From NCBI GenBank assembly GCA_036346205.1, contig JARFJB010000762.1:1453501-1517500 (forward strand): DNA of 64,000 nt, written 5' to 3'. This document shows, in pieces, positions 54,660-64,000 of the stretch. Position 1 is the stretch's first letter, and each line of letters begins with the position of its first letter. The notes below the pieces were generated by a model. The model made no database searches. It saw only the letters and a list, made by a program, of their open reading frames with translations, and was not told the DNA's origin. Both the position numbers and the translations under genes were made by a program. Source of the stretch: Vesta saturnalis. Its lineage: Eukaryota > Arthropoda > Insecta > Coleoptera > Lampyridae.

Positions 54660-55870
54660 CGAGGGATGTACAGTATTTAATATCCTTGTAGAATACAACA
54701 TTATTTTTCAACACAATCCCGTTGAACGTGAAGACACTTATTCCACCTATGTTCAACCATAGCATCACCTTTCTTGGAAAACTCGGAGTCTTCATCTCAG
54801 AAGAAGTCCTGCACTTGCTGCCATAACTGCGTCATCGCTCTCAAATTTTGTTCCCCGAAGACTTTCTTTTAGCTTTGGAAATAAATTTAAATCACTGGGA
54901 GCTAAGTCAGGGGAGATGGGTGGAGGCTCCATAACTTCAAACCCAGCTTTATGAATTGCATTAATAGAAATAAGGCTCTTATGAACTGGGGCGTTGTCTT
55001 GATGAAAGAGAATTCCGCGTGATAGTTTTTTTCTTCTTTTTTCTTTAATACAGTAACGAAGTTTTGCAACTAATGATGCATAATATTGACCAGTGATTGT
55101 GTGGCCACGTTCCAAAAAATCTACCAGTAAAATTCCTTCGGCATCCAAAAAAACTATAGCCATTATCTTGCCCGCTGAAGCCTGTACACGAAATTTGCGT
55201 GAAGGGGGATATCCTGGATGACGTCACTCCATACTTTGTTGTTTGCACTCGGGATCGAAGTGATGAATCCAAGTTTCATCAACCGTTTCATAGCGATCGA
55301 GGAAACATTTAGGATTACGGTTAAACAAGGCTAAATTGGCTATTGAAGAAGTGACTCTCAAACGCTTTTGTTCGGGCGTCAACATTCTCTTACTGACATT
55401 TTATGAAGCCCTAAATAGTCATTTATTATGGTTCCAATCGTAGCATTTGAAAGGCCTGTTATCTCCGCTACACGTCTTGTTGTCAATCGACGATCTTCTC
55501 TGATCATGTCATTCACACGATCAATGTTTTCTTGAGTACACGCAAAATGCGGCCGACTAGCACCATTTGATGTTCGCAGGTTGTTCTGCCACATTTGAAC
55601 GCTCGAGGCCAATTTTTTACTACTTGATGGGAAGGAACAGAATCTCCGAGCACGCCAACTATATCTATATGAATTTCTTTAGGTGTTAAAACCTTTCTTT
55701 TGTAGGTACTTGATGACAGCATGAAGCTCACTTTTTTCCATTTCCCACAATCTGCCTGCAACCACTACTTTCAATTAGTACAACTTTGACACTATTAAAT
55801 CTCGACTAACTAGGAGCAACATGTTTCAAAGCTATCTTTGCTAGGGACAACAAATGCTGTACATTCCTCG
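54660..55870 (-). mobile_element. mariner element (DD34D), complete with TIRs
   Basis: This is a 1211-bp element flanked by TA (54658-54659 and 55871-55872). TIRs read CGAGGGATGTACAGTATTT and CGAGGAATGTACAGCATTT inward. One transposase lies on the minus strand. Confidence 0.9.
54701..55761 (-). pseudogene. mariner transposase (DD34D), few disabling changes
   Basis: The frame opens MQADCGKWKKVSFML and leads to LTPKEIHIDIVGVLGDSVPS, then after a frame change AFKCGRTTCEHQM / RTSNGASRPHFACTQENIDR, TTRRVAEITGLSNATIGTII. The first catalytic Asp is in YETVDETWIHHFDPECKQQ. A TGA replaces the Trp codon after QSME (about 55222), then GKIMAIVFLDAEGILLVDFL, the second Asp in LFHQDNAPVHKS and the third in ISPDLAPSDLNLFP, 34 residues apart. 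A late frameshift after DDAVMAAS precedes VEHRWNKCLHVQRDCVEK and the stop at 54701-54703. All three catalytic residues survive. It differs from the 5.3-kb mariner in TIR and sequence, so the two are separate lineages. Confidence 0.9.
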
Positions 55871-55872
55871 TA

Positions 55873-57776
55873 CTATGTAAGTTTGTTCGGTGAAAGTAGG
55901 ACGCAATAATAAACCGTGCTGTATGTTTGGCTTAGAGTTATTGAAGATGATAAGAAAAGTGACCATAATAAATAAGGAAAAGTCTTGGAGATACAATTTC
56001 CTCAGCATTTTTACCTAATTGCCTTCATCGGAAAAATTGAAGCAAGCACTTAATCTATTTTTGGTTTAAAACATTTTTGGCATTTTTCCTGTTAGTTGAT
56101 GAATAATAATTCTATATTTAATTCGTTAGTCATACTACAAAGACGCACAGTGATTATACGTTTCATCGTTTATAGTACACATTATGACAAAGAATCAAAA
56201 TATTTTTTACATTCAATTACTTATTAACAACACATTTTGCCTTTCATTATGCTGCACTTATCTTACTTGCTAGATATAAACGAATGATAACGATACAAAC
56301 TGATAAAAAAGTGAATTACGATAAGAGTCAAGGTTTTCTCATTATTATTGCAGCGCAAAATTATGTAGTTTCTTGTTAAACTCGCAGACTTCATTTACAG
56401 ATTATTATTTTTGGTTAAGAATTCATATCCTTCTCTTGGTATTAAATTAAAATGAAGTAGAGATTAATTGATAACAAAACTAAATGCGTTCTCCTGTGTT
56501 ACTTTCCATGTAATCTGTGTAAAAAAAATATATAAACACTTTCGATAAGAGATGGACGTCATCGATGATAACTGATTTAATACTAGAAACTATCTGAGAT
56601 ACAGTGCAGTGATCTAAAACCAGAATTTTTAAAAAACAAATAGGGGGTCCCGCATGGATCGTTTTATGGACAATTAAAAGTAAGTGCAAACTGAAAAATA
56701 AAAGGCGTGATTGATATAAACAGTTCTCCCACATAGACAAGTAACTCAAGCGTATCGTCAATCGGGAAATGACCTGTAATCAGGTCATTTAGATGAAGGA
56801 TTCAAAGTTTTAGTAAATAAAAAGTTTATAACATTTGACATGCTTTACCAAAAAGAAAAAAATTAACCAGACTTTTCATTAATTCAATCAAGAAATGGTT
56901 TACTTTTTATAAACAATTTCAATTAGTCGTCTGACTTTTTGATTACAATTTATCAGTTATACACATTAGGTTATCAATATTTAATATAAGTCGACTAAAA
57001 AATACCCAAGTTAATTTGTTAATCTATATTGTAGAGGAAAATTAAGTGTCTGCTAAAAGTGTGGCATCCGGTATCATAATCATCATGAATGACCTTGCTA
57101 AGTGCAATAATAAATAATTTATATACATAAGCTTGGCTTCGATAAAACAAGATTTATGGTTCAATTAAAATTTAATGTTGCCTGCTCATCCAATATATTG
57201 TAGGGAATATGACTTTAATTTAGTCCAAAATATAATTGTTTTACAAAGTAAACACTACTGACTAGTGTATTTAATAACAATAATGTTTGTCCTCCGTGAA
57301 CTTTATAAATTGTATGTTTGACAACAGTGTTAATTTATAACATGTGCGTGGCCGTTTTTTAAAAACGTGCGCATATTTTAAATGTTTTGTGTTAATTGAG
57401 TGTAAAATTGGTGGAATATTTGTTCCACACAAGAAGCAGATGGTTTAATGTCTAGTACCACCACCACCTTTTGAATTTTATCGAGAAAACCCAGTGTCAC
57501 GTATTAGTTACAGACCACGGTGCAAAAGTTTAGTACAAGCTGTTCAGCTCTCAAAAAAAAGAATTGTAACACCTGCTTTTAACTTTCTGCACTAACCTTC
57601 TCAATTTAAAAAGTTTAATTGCTAAAAAAAATATCTATAATATTTAAATATTTAAGCCCAAAGGATCTTTTAATAGTTCACATGTCTAGAAACGATAGTT
57701 TTGCGAGTATGAGAAGAACTATTGTTCCTAGGCATGGGATACTCAAAATTTTGGTGTTAATTTGTTAAACATATTT
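55873..57776. other. AT-rich non-coding stretch
   Basis: The open frame at 56480-56761 (minus, 93 codons) has no recognised motif. No other feature was supported. Confidence 0.4.
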
Positions 57777-57824
57777 TTAAAATTTTTTTTTGTAACGCCA
57801 GTAGATCCGGACTTTTGAGTGAGT

Positions 57825-57960
57825 GCACTTTTTAAACCTGAAGTTACCTGGAGGTAGGCCCGCTGAGAAGTCGGCGCATGCGCACTGTGTCGCTTTTAAT
57901 TCCAGGCCCCGTATCATAATTGTCAGCTTCTTTTCAGGTGCCATTTTCAGCCGCTTGATG
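57825..57960 (-). other. Possible short first exon (unproven)
   Basis: On the minus strand an ATG near 57950 opens MAPEKKLTIMIRGLELKATQ then CACADFSAGLPP, followed by CCAG|GTAAC, a fair splice donor near 57847. The segment is richer in G+C than its surroundings and contains the palindrome GCGCATGCGC, like an NRF-1 site. I do not recognise the peptide, and the reading frame continues past the donor. This may be chance. Confidence 0.2.
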
Positions 57961-58139
57961 GCGTATTTATGGTCAATCAATCAAACCAAATACATAAACA
58001 GATTTTTAATTACATCCCAATTTAAATCACAAAGAATACAGAAATAAATTCAAGATGTTGATCTGAAATCGACTTCTATCAAATCACCTTGGTTATTACC
58101 GGTAATAATTTATAAGTAATATCTACTATTTTTAAGATT

Positions 58140-59100
58140 AGCACAAAAATTATTGGTATTCGTAGTTATAATTCTTCCCATTCTCTAAAACCTACCGTTT
58201 CTCGGCTAGTCACACACAACATTTTTTGTGCTGGTATTAATTAATAATTTTGCAAAAATTGTTTACTTACTGCATCATATTTTCAACGTGTTCAAACTGT
58301 GAATACCCACAAAACTATCGTTTTTTTTCTGAACGTGTGATACATAATAGTTTTTGTGTTGACATTAATTTATAAAAATTGTTGCCAGCTCTGAACATCA
58401 ACGTATCAAACGGCTCTAGTATGTATGATAGCTGTCAGCCAATGTTCATGTGTGAAAAATCTGTGGTGCAAGAATAAAGATCTTAACGTTTTGCTAGATT
58501 AAGCTTGAAACACTCAGACGATTTTGAGTATTGAAAATACAAATAATTACTTTTATTCGCAGGGATATGGTACACAACATTTTTCGTACTGACCTTAAAA
58601 CATATTGTTGAAATTTTTTTTGGTGACTGTCATACTGTTCAACTGCGAATACTCGCAAAACTGTCGTGTCTGACGGTGTGATATACAACATTTTTTGTGT
58701 TGACATTAATTTATAAAAAAAACGTTTTTGAATAATTTTTTGTGACGCTATTATGTTTTAAGTATGTTGCCAGTACTGGACATCGACGTTTCAAATGGTT
58801 CTAATGTGGTTCATGTGTCAAAATTCAGCGGTGCAGAAATAAAAATGTTTACGTTTTGCCGGCTTAAGATTGAATTATTGAGTTTCTGCATGTTTTTGGG
58901 TATTGGAAAGCTAATATTGCCAGGACGAAAGTTTCTGGGCTAGTGATAGACAAAAGCTAATTATTTATATTCGCAGTTGCAATTTTTGTAATACTCGCAA
59001 ACCTATCGTTTCTGGAAATTGTAACGTTTTACCGGCCCAGACCTAAAACAAACTATTTCTGTACGATTTTGAGCATTAGGGAGTTAATATTTCCGGACGG
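58140..59100. repeat. Degenerate tandem repeat, ~350-bp unit, two to three copies
   Basis: Shared blocks in order: AATAC(C/T)C(A/G)CAAAACT(A/G)TCGT, GTGTGATA.ACA, TTTTTGTGTTGACATTAATTTATAAAAA, TTGCCAG.(T/A)CTG(A/G)ACATC(A/G)ACGT.TCAAA, GTTCATGTGT, GGTGCA(A/G)(A/.)AATAAA and TTTGCTAGATTAAG-like. Copies start near 58200, 58560 and 58940 (partial). Confidence 0.65.
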
Positions 59101-59590
59101 AAGCAGAAAAAGGCATATTTGGGAATCACAAGTAATATGCCGTAATTGTTTAGCAACATATAGATGGCGCCTTGCAGAAAGGATATTTCGATGAGATAAA
59201 CTTGAAATGTAGTGAGATTGTGTATTATCACAATAAGATTAATATTTTGATGATGTAGACAGCAGTTGTCTTTAATAGAGCGTGACTTAATTTCTGAGTA
59301 CATTAAATGTATTAAAACATTTTTTAATGCAAATTCTGAAATATTTCACCTTCAGATTTCAGAACATAACTTTGATATTAGCTATGTGAGAGCGGTTCGA
59401 CCTACAACAAATATACAAAGCAAAATCTTTTAACGGTTTAATTATCCCCGGCAATTTTCTTTACTCACCACCTCCATCTACACATTAAACTTTCCTATTT
59501 TTTTCAATTCTAGAAATAAGCCTCTACTATAGATGGAGTTTGAAAATTATCGTTCCCCAAATTGATCCCCCTGACTAGCTTTACCTTTCT
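59101..59590. other. Non-coding stretch
   Basis: No supported feature. Confidence 0.4.
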
Positions 59591-59594
59591 ATAC

Positions 59595-60155
59595 AAACCG
59601 ATGAGAAGTTTGCAGCCAATTTCCAGAAGCCACATTTATTACAGTAGTCAAAACACCAGGGACTTGGTAAATTAAAATAATCATCAAAATACTAAAGAAA
59701 TAAAGGCGAATCTAACCTCAATAAATACAAAAGTCAATATTAAGCACATTATTTTTCAAATTTCGTTCAGCGACGATGACATAGGTACAATATTACGTTT
59801 GATGCAGAAATACATGAGTTTATCAAAAGTCCACTTAGAAAAATCTTGCACTTGGGATATGAGGCAGACTCACCAAAAGGAAAAAAATCATGTTCCCTTA
59901 ACAAAGTTATGCTAACTTTATAGCTAGAAAATATATTATAAACCACACAACAATCCTGAATTTTTCCCAGTAAAGGGAATAAGAGGTGAAAACTTACCCC
60001 TTTTTTTATTTTTGAGGGTGTTTTGGCCTCTTATCTCCATTGCAAATAAAAGGGATGCATTCAGGGTAATTGTTGCATGGTTCATAACACATTTAATATG
60101 TTTAAAAGTTAGAAGGATGTTTTCGGCGAAACTTGTAATTGTTACCTCTGTCATA
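59595..60155. repeat. Related copy of the 44.5-45.6 kb repeat, ending in a foldback
   Basis: The start (GAGAAGTTTGCAGCCAATTTCC) matches 44530-44560. At 59900-60030, ATATTATAAACCACACAACAAT, CCTGAATTTTTCCC and GGAATAAGAGGTGAAAACTTACCCC form one unit. Its inverse follows at 60030-60150 (GGCCTCTTATCTCCATTGCA, GGGATGCATTCAGGGTAATT, GTTGCATGGTTCATAACA). Confidence 0.65.
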
Positions 60156-60189
60156 AGAGACGACTATTCAAGTAGGCGTAGTGATTTTG

Positions 60190-60780
60190 GTTGAGATTCT
60201 TCGTTTTTATGTCTTGGGTAAATGGTTGTAGAATAACGAAAAGCGAGGATCACATGAACCGTGGCGCCACCTCTTGACAGGGAGTTCCGGCGCGTCAATC
60301 AAATGCATTTACAAGACGTTAGGTTGGGTTATACGGACTATCGTTAGGTTAGTCGCTTTGTTCCGATATGTTAGTTTCGTTAAGGGTACTCGATCAGATT
60401 AGCTTTAGATTTAGTTTATTCTTCGTACGTAGGTTAATGTCGGTTAGGATTTAGAGTAAAAGCACAGGAGTCGCAAACCCGGTCTGTTTGGTAACGTTGC
60501 CTATTGAAAGGTTGAAAGGTTTTTAACTTAATTGTATACCGATATTTTTGTTTGTTTTTTTTTTCTCGTTGAATGGTTTAGCTTGTTTTTATTTACGTGT
60601 AATTGATGTCTAGACCAGGGTGCGGCCGTTGGGTTCGAAAGGTACCATTTGGACGCGTTTTTAAGTCGATCGGTGCCGGCCCGCGTGTGGAGTGTTAGAG
60701 TGAATAAAATTTGTAATTTTTGTTTATAAAATGTAGAAGACGCCACTGGTAGATTGTGACTAAAGGGTTAATGTAAAATT
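60190..60780 (+). other. GC-richer block of unknown nature (solo LTR or exon candidate)
   Basis: This block stands out from the AT-rich background. It contains GAACCGTGGCGCCACCTCTTGAC, GGTTAGG-type words (60320-60450), CCGGCCCGCGTGTGGAGTG and an AATAAA signal at 60703 followed by a T-rich tract. No coding motif was seen, and neither TG...CA ends nor a target duplication could be fixed, so the assignment stays open. Confidence 0.25.
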
Positions 60781-61019
60781 TGAAGGTAGATGCAGCACTG
60801 TATTGTACGGTAAAAATATGTCGGAATCTAAAACATTGAAATAAGTTTTAATGCAATATTATGTCATGCTATGAATAAATACTATGCAAACGTCATTTGT
60901 AATGAAGGAAAACATTAAATGATCACGCTATATTAGAACGAGATGTGTTAGAACAAACATTTCAAGATATTGTCTTGATTGCAATTGTTCACCTGTGTGA
61001 AGCTAGCACCCCGACATAG

Positions 61020-61870
61020 AGTTCCAATAGTTCTGATTAGAGTTCCAGCTTCTTTTTAAAGAGTTTAGAAGTACTTTATAAAAAATATAAAGAGTTCCGC
61101 TCATTAACGGTTCCAAATTTTAATTTGAAAAATGGGATGCTAACTTCACACCGAAAATCGAGATCCAGTGGTTCTATATTTTGCAAAGTAGGTACTAGAG
61201 TTACTGATATGAAAAAAAAATTATTTGAAAATTAAAAAAAAAATTAAAATTTTTGAAAATTCAATTTTGACCAATCAACTTTTGATGTTCTTTTATTCAT
61301 TCCTAAGAGTCCTCGTTAATTAAAAAAATATATAATCAAAAATGAAAAAGTTACAGCCCTTTTACTTAAAAAAAGAAAATGTTAACAAAAAATATTTTAA
61401 AGAGTTCTAATAGTTCTAGCAGCAGATGTGGATAGCATTCGAAAAGTTCTGAAAGAAATTCTATTGATCGATAGCGATCCCGTTAATATTTATAGAATTA
61501 GTCAACATGCACAATGCCTTTCCAAATGCTAAAATTAATTATATAATTTTTTTAAAAATGAATTTACCCGAAAAATGGGCTATTTTTTAGTAATTGTTTA
61601 AAAAATTATCTAATTAATTTTATCATCGAAACTCTTTGGAAAGGCGTTGTGTGTGCTCCATAGGAGAATTATTTTAGGGTAATCAGAACTCTTGATAATC
61701 GACCAGCGTCTCATCTATACTCTCGTAAGTTCTTAAAGTATCGATGAAAAATATTTTGTAGGGTTCCAGTAGTTCCCGCAGTAGATTTGAATAGTACTCA
61801 GAAAGTTATAAAAGAAATTCTAATGACTGAAAGCAATCCGATCAATAATTAATGTGTTAAGGAATATGTT
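61020..61870. repeat. Left copy of a large inverted repeat with GTTCCAATAGTTC words
   Basis: The block 61396-61870 is the inverse of 63425-63995. Shared features: GTTCTAATAGTTCT.GCAGCA, ATAG.ATTCGAAAAG.TCT.AAAGAAATTCTA, AGCGATCC, ATATTTATAGAATTA, an internal ~155-bp palindrome (61507-61655: AATGCCTTTCCAAA...TTTGGAAAGGCGTTG), AATCAGAACTCTTGA, AATCGACCAGCGT, AAAGTATCGATGAAAAATAT and GCAATCCGATCAATAATTAA. Further AGTTC words occur upstream (61020-61200). Confidence 0.75.
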
Positions 61871-61963
61871 CAAAAGTAATAATTTTTAATTAATATGTTA
61901 CACAAAAAAATTAGAACTTATATGAAAATGTAAACTTTCACCATTAACACTCATAATAAAATA

Positions 61964-62298
61964 CTTATCTTTTTTTGGGTTTTTTAATGGTGTATTTAAT
62001 TATACAATCTAAACGTTTAACACTTACAGTTATCTTGTCAGTGTAAAAATTGTTAAGATGTTGTAAACATTTTGTCAAAATTGAAAAATTAAAACCTAAA
62101 CATCAGCCTGCTATTAATACAATTGTATTAATAGCAGGCTGATGTTTATGTTTTAATTTTTCAACTTTGACAAAATCGTTTACAACATCTTTAACAATTT
62201 TTACAAATATTACTACTGACGAAGATAACTGTAAGTGTTATCGAAACGTTTAGATTGTATAATTTAAATACACCATTAAAAAACCCAAAAAAAGATAA
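61964..62298. mobile_element. Foldback MITE, family A copy 2 (well preserved)
   Basis: This is a 335-bp near-perfect palindrome flanked by TA (61962-61963 and 62299-62300). Arms start CTTATCTTTTTTTGGGTTTT, pass AATGGTGTATTTAA and ACGTTTA, then a GATAACTGTAAGTGTTATC-type hairpin, TTGTTAAGATGTTGTAAAC and ATCAGCCTGCTATTAATACA at the tip. Non-coding. The same family as 6856-7200. Confidence 0.85.
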
Positions 62299-62300
62299 GT

Positions 62301-62686
62301 AAATTAGAAGTTAGTTTCTCTGTTGTCGAAATCGTGACAGAAGTGGAACATTTCCTCCCTAGGGAGCAAATATGTCACATTATCTCCCTAGGAACTTTTA
62401 TTTTATATGTTTTGCCAGTTTCAAATACAGAGTACAAATAAAAACACAAAAATTGAAGAACTAATTTATTTATTTGCATTTCAGTAAATTAATTAATTAA
62501 TGTTTAGACTTAACTTGCGTTGTATTAAGAAACTTTATAAAGAAAAGTTATGTAAAATTAAATTTTCTTTAAAACATGTGTCTACACCCTTTGTTATAAA
62601 ATTAATCGTTATTCAGATATTGAAAGAAATACTTAAATTCTACCTTAGAAATTTTTTTGCCGCAAAATTACGCGTCATATCTAAAA
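62301..62686. other. Non-coding spacer
   Basis: TCCCTAGGGAG and TCCCTAGGA occur 35 bp apart near 62360. No gene is supported; the 64-codon frame at 62500 is K/L/I-rich background. Confidence 0.4.
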
Positions 62687-62945
62687 ATGCATAGAACATC
62701 ACTAATCGATATGTTTGAGGTCTATATCTAGGTATGTTTATATCTTTGAAATATGCAGCTGTTTTAGAAATTTGACAAAAACCGAAAACTGACCCTAATA
62801 ACCCCCGCTGGAGTTCTCCCAAAATTTAATCAGCTCCAAGCCACATGAAAACAAGCTTAAATATTACATTTTAAGTACGTAGGTATTTTCGTTCTGGAGT
62901 TATAGTGGATAAGGACTAACATACATTCACATACACAGACATCCC
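62687..62945 (+). repeat. Dispersed retroposon-like repeat (partner of 29511-29745)
   Basis: TGCATAGAACATCACTAATC, GAGGTCTATATCTAGGTATG, GAAATATGCAGCTGTTTTAG, AAAACTGACCC, CGCTGGAGTTCTCCC, ATCAGCTCCAAGCCA, TTTTAAGTACGTAGGTATTT and a tail ACATACATTCACATACACAG. Confidence 0.65.
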
Positions 62946-63109
62946 CACAACCAAAAGTTGTAAAATGAGCTAATAAGTCGATTTAGTGATAGTGAAAAAA
63001 CGTCGATTGCCTAACCTTCTATACCTACATATGTATATTTAGGTTGGAACGTAAAAATTATAATTAAAATTACTTCATTTCTTTTAATTTTTTAGGTTAG
63101 CATCTAGAT

Positions 63110-63290
63110 GTCTGTTTGACATGAAGTTTTAAACGTCTGTTTGACGTAGATTGTTTTTGTTTTTACAATGTCTATTTTCGTAAAGGTTGCATAATTATCC
63201 TAAGAAAAAGGTTATTAAAATTCTTTCATTTCTTTTAATTTCCATTTTGTAGGGTGGAAGATCGTGTGGTGTTCCACACCAAATATTTTC
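63110..63290 (+). repeat. Dispersed repeat (partner of 30050-30225)
   Basis: The same blocks as at 30050-30225, ending GTGGTGTTCCACACCAAATAT. Confidence 0.75.
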
Positions 63291-63424
63291 ATAAAATATA
63301 TATTTAATAATTGAAAAATTATTTACACTGAAACAGCTCACAACTTCTATATAAAAAAATTATTTTTTAATGATTCTAAGCCTTTTAACTTTGGTACTAA
63401 ATCCAATTTTTTTTGTGTAACACG

Positions 63425-64000
63425 TTAATTATTGATCGGATTGCTTTCATTCATTAGAATTTGTTTTGTAACTTTCCGAGGTACTATACAAATCTACTGC
63501 GAGAACTATTGGAACCTTTCAAAATATTTTTCATCGATACTTTGAAAATTTACGAGGGCATAGGGCATACGCTGGTCGATTGTCAAGAGTTTTGATTATT
63601 CTAAAACAATTCTCTTATAGTTCTGGTCATCCACAGTGGCTTTCCAAGGAGTTACGATGATAAAATTAATTAGAAAATTTTTTTAACAATTAGTAAAAAA
63701 TAACCCATTTTTCGGATAAATTCATTTTAAAAAAAATTATATAATTAATTTTAGCATCGAAACTCTTTGGAAAGGCATTGTGCATGTCGAGAACTATACG
63801 AGAAATATTTTGGAACTATTGGAACTTTTCAAAATATTTATCGTCGATACTTAGAATGTAAGCTATGCGGTTTTTTAAGTCGAATAATTCTATAAATATT
63901 AATCGGATCGCTTTCGATAATTAGAATTTCTTTTAGATCTTTTCGAATACTATTCAAACCTGCTGCGAGAACTATTAGAAATCTTAAAAATCTTTTTTGT
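63425..64000. repeat. Right copy of the large inverted repeat
   Basis: Inverse of 61396-61870. It includes the ~155-bp internal palindrome at about 63635-63785 (CTTTCCAAGGAGTTACGATG...CATCGAAACTCTTTGGAAAG), and extends to the window end. Confidence 0.75.

Noticed and set aside
59936..60194. Small genes on either strand
   Set aside because: The frames span the foldback of a non-coding repeat unit and mirror each other.

Overview
This is an AT-rich stretch of a eukaryotic, almost certainly arthropod and most likely insect, genome. The evidence is a dense layer of Tc1/mariner, piggyBac, PIF/Harbinger and Penelope-like transposon remnants of insect type, TA- and TTAA-flanked foldback MITEs, long (AT)n tracts, a 5S-rRNA-derived SINE and spliceosomal introns inside two transposase genes. 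I found no intact host protein-coding gene. Almost all recognisable coding sequence is dead transposase with stops and frameshifts. The order of insect (a beetle is possible) cannot be fixed from this sequence alone.

Layout. 0-0.9 kb: intron-containing DDE_3 (IS630/Tc1-like) transposase pseudogene. 2.8-4.5 kb: Harbinger transposase with a clean intron that carries, on the other strand, the C-terminal BESS exon of the partner MADF protein. 5.3-6.6 kb: complete but dead DD34D mariner with both TIRs. 6.9-9.4 kb: two foldback MITEs. 10.6-11.2 kb, 15.6-17.7 kb and 32.9-33.8 kb: decayed IS630/Tc1/mariner transposases. 17.8-25.5 kb: non-coding repeats, including a tRNA-like 3' half and a MITE with GGACGAAC iterons. 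26-29.4 kb: one piggyBac inserted in the 3' end of another. 34.9-35.9 kb: Tc1 (DD34E) pseudogene. 36.2-41 kb: tRNA-like gene followed by a multi-level nest (palindromic host repeat > mariner-type element > 600-bp MITE and 2.2-kb long-TIR element > 5S SINE). 42.0-42.4 kb: possible host promoter and first exon, weakly supported. 44-45.6 kb: foldback and minisatellite. 47.2-50.1 kb: deletion derivative and a DD41D (rosa-type) element with TIRs of about 440 bp, both in (AT)n tracts. 50.9-54.5 kb: inverted minisatellite arrays next to head-to-head Penelope-like fragments (GIY-YIG) and a hammerhead-like motif. 54.7-55.9 kb: second DD34D mariner. 57-64 kb: non-coding tandem, inverted and foldback repeats.

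How the parts relate: the history is layered insertion, not operation of a pathway. TA target duplications (Tc1/mariner, MITEs), TTAA (piggyBac) and a 15-bp target-site duplication (SINE) give relative insertion order. The most unusual theme is IS630/Tc1/mariner elements with very long TIRs; in two of them the TIRs extend into the transposase 3' coding end, so a second inverted copy of the C-terminus lies at the other end.
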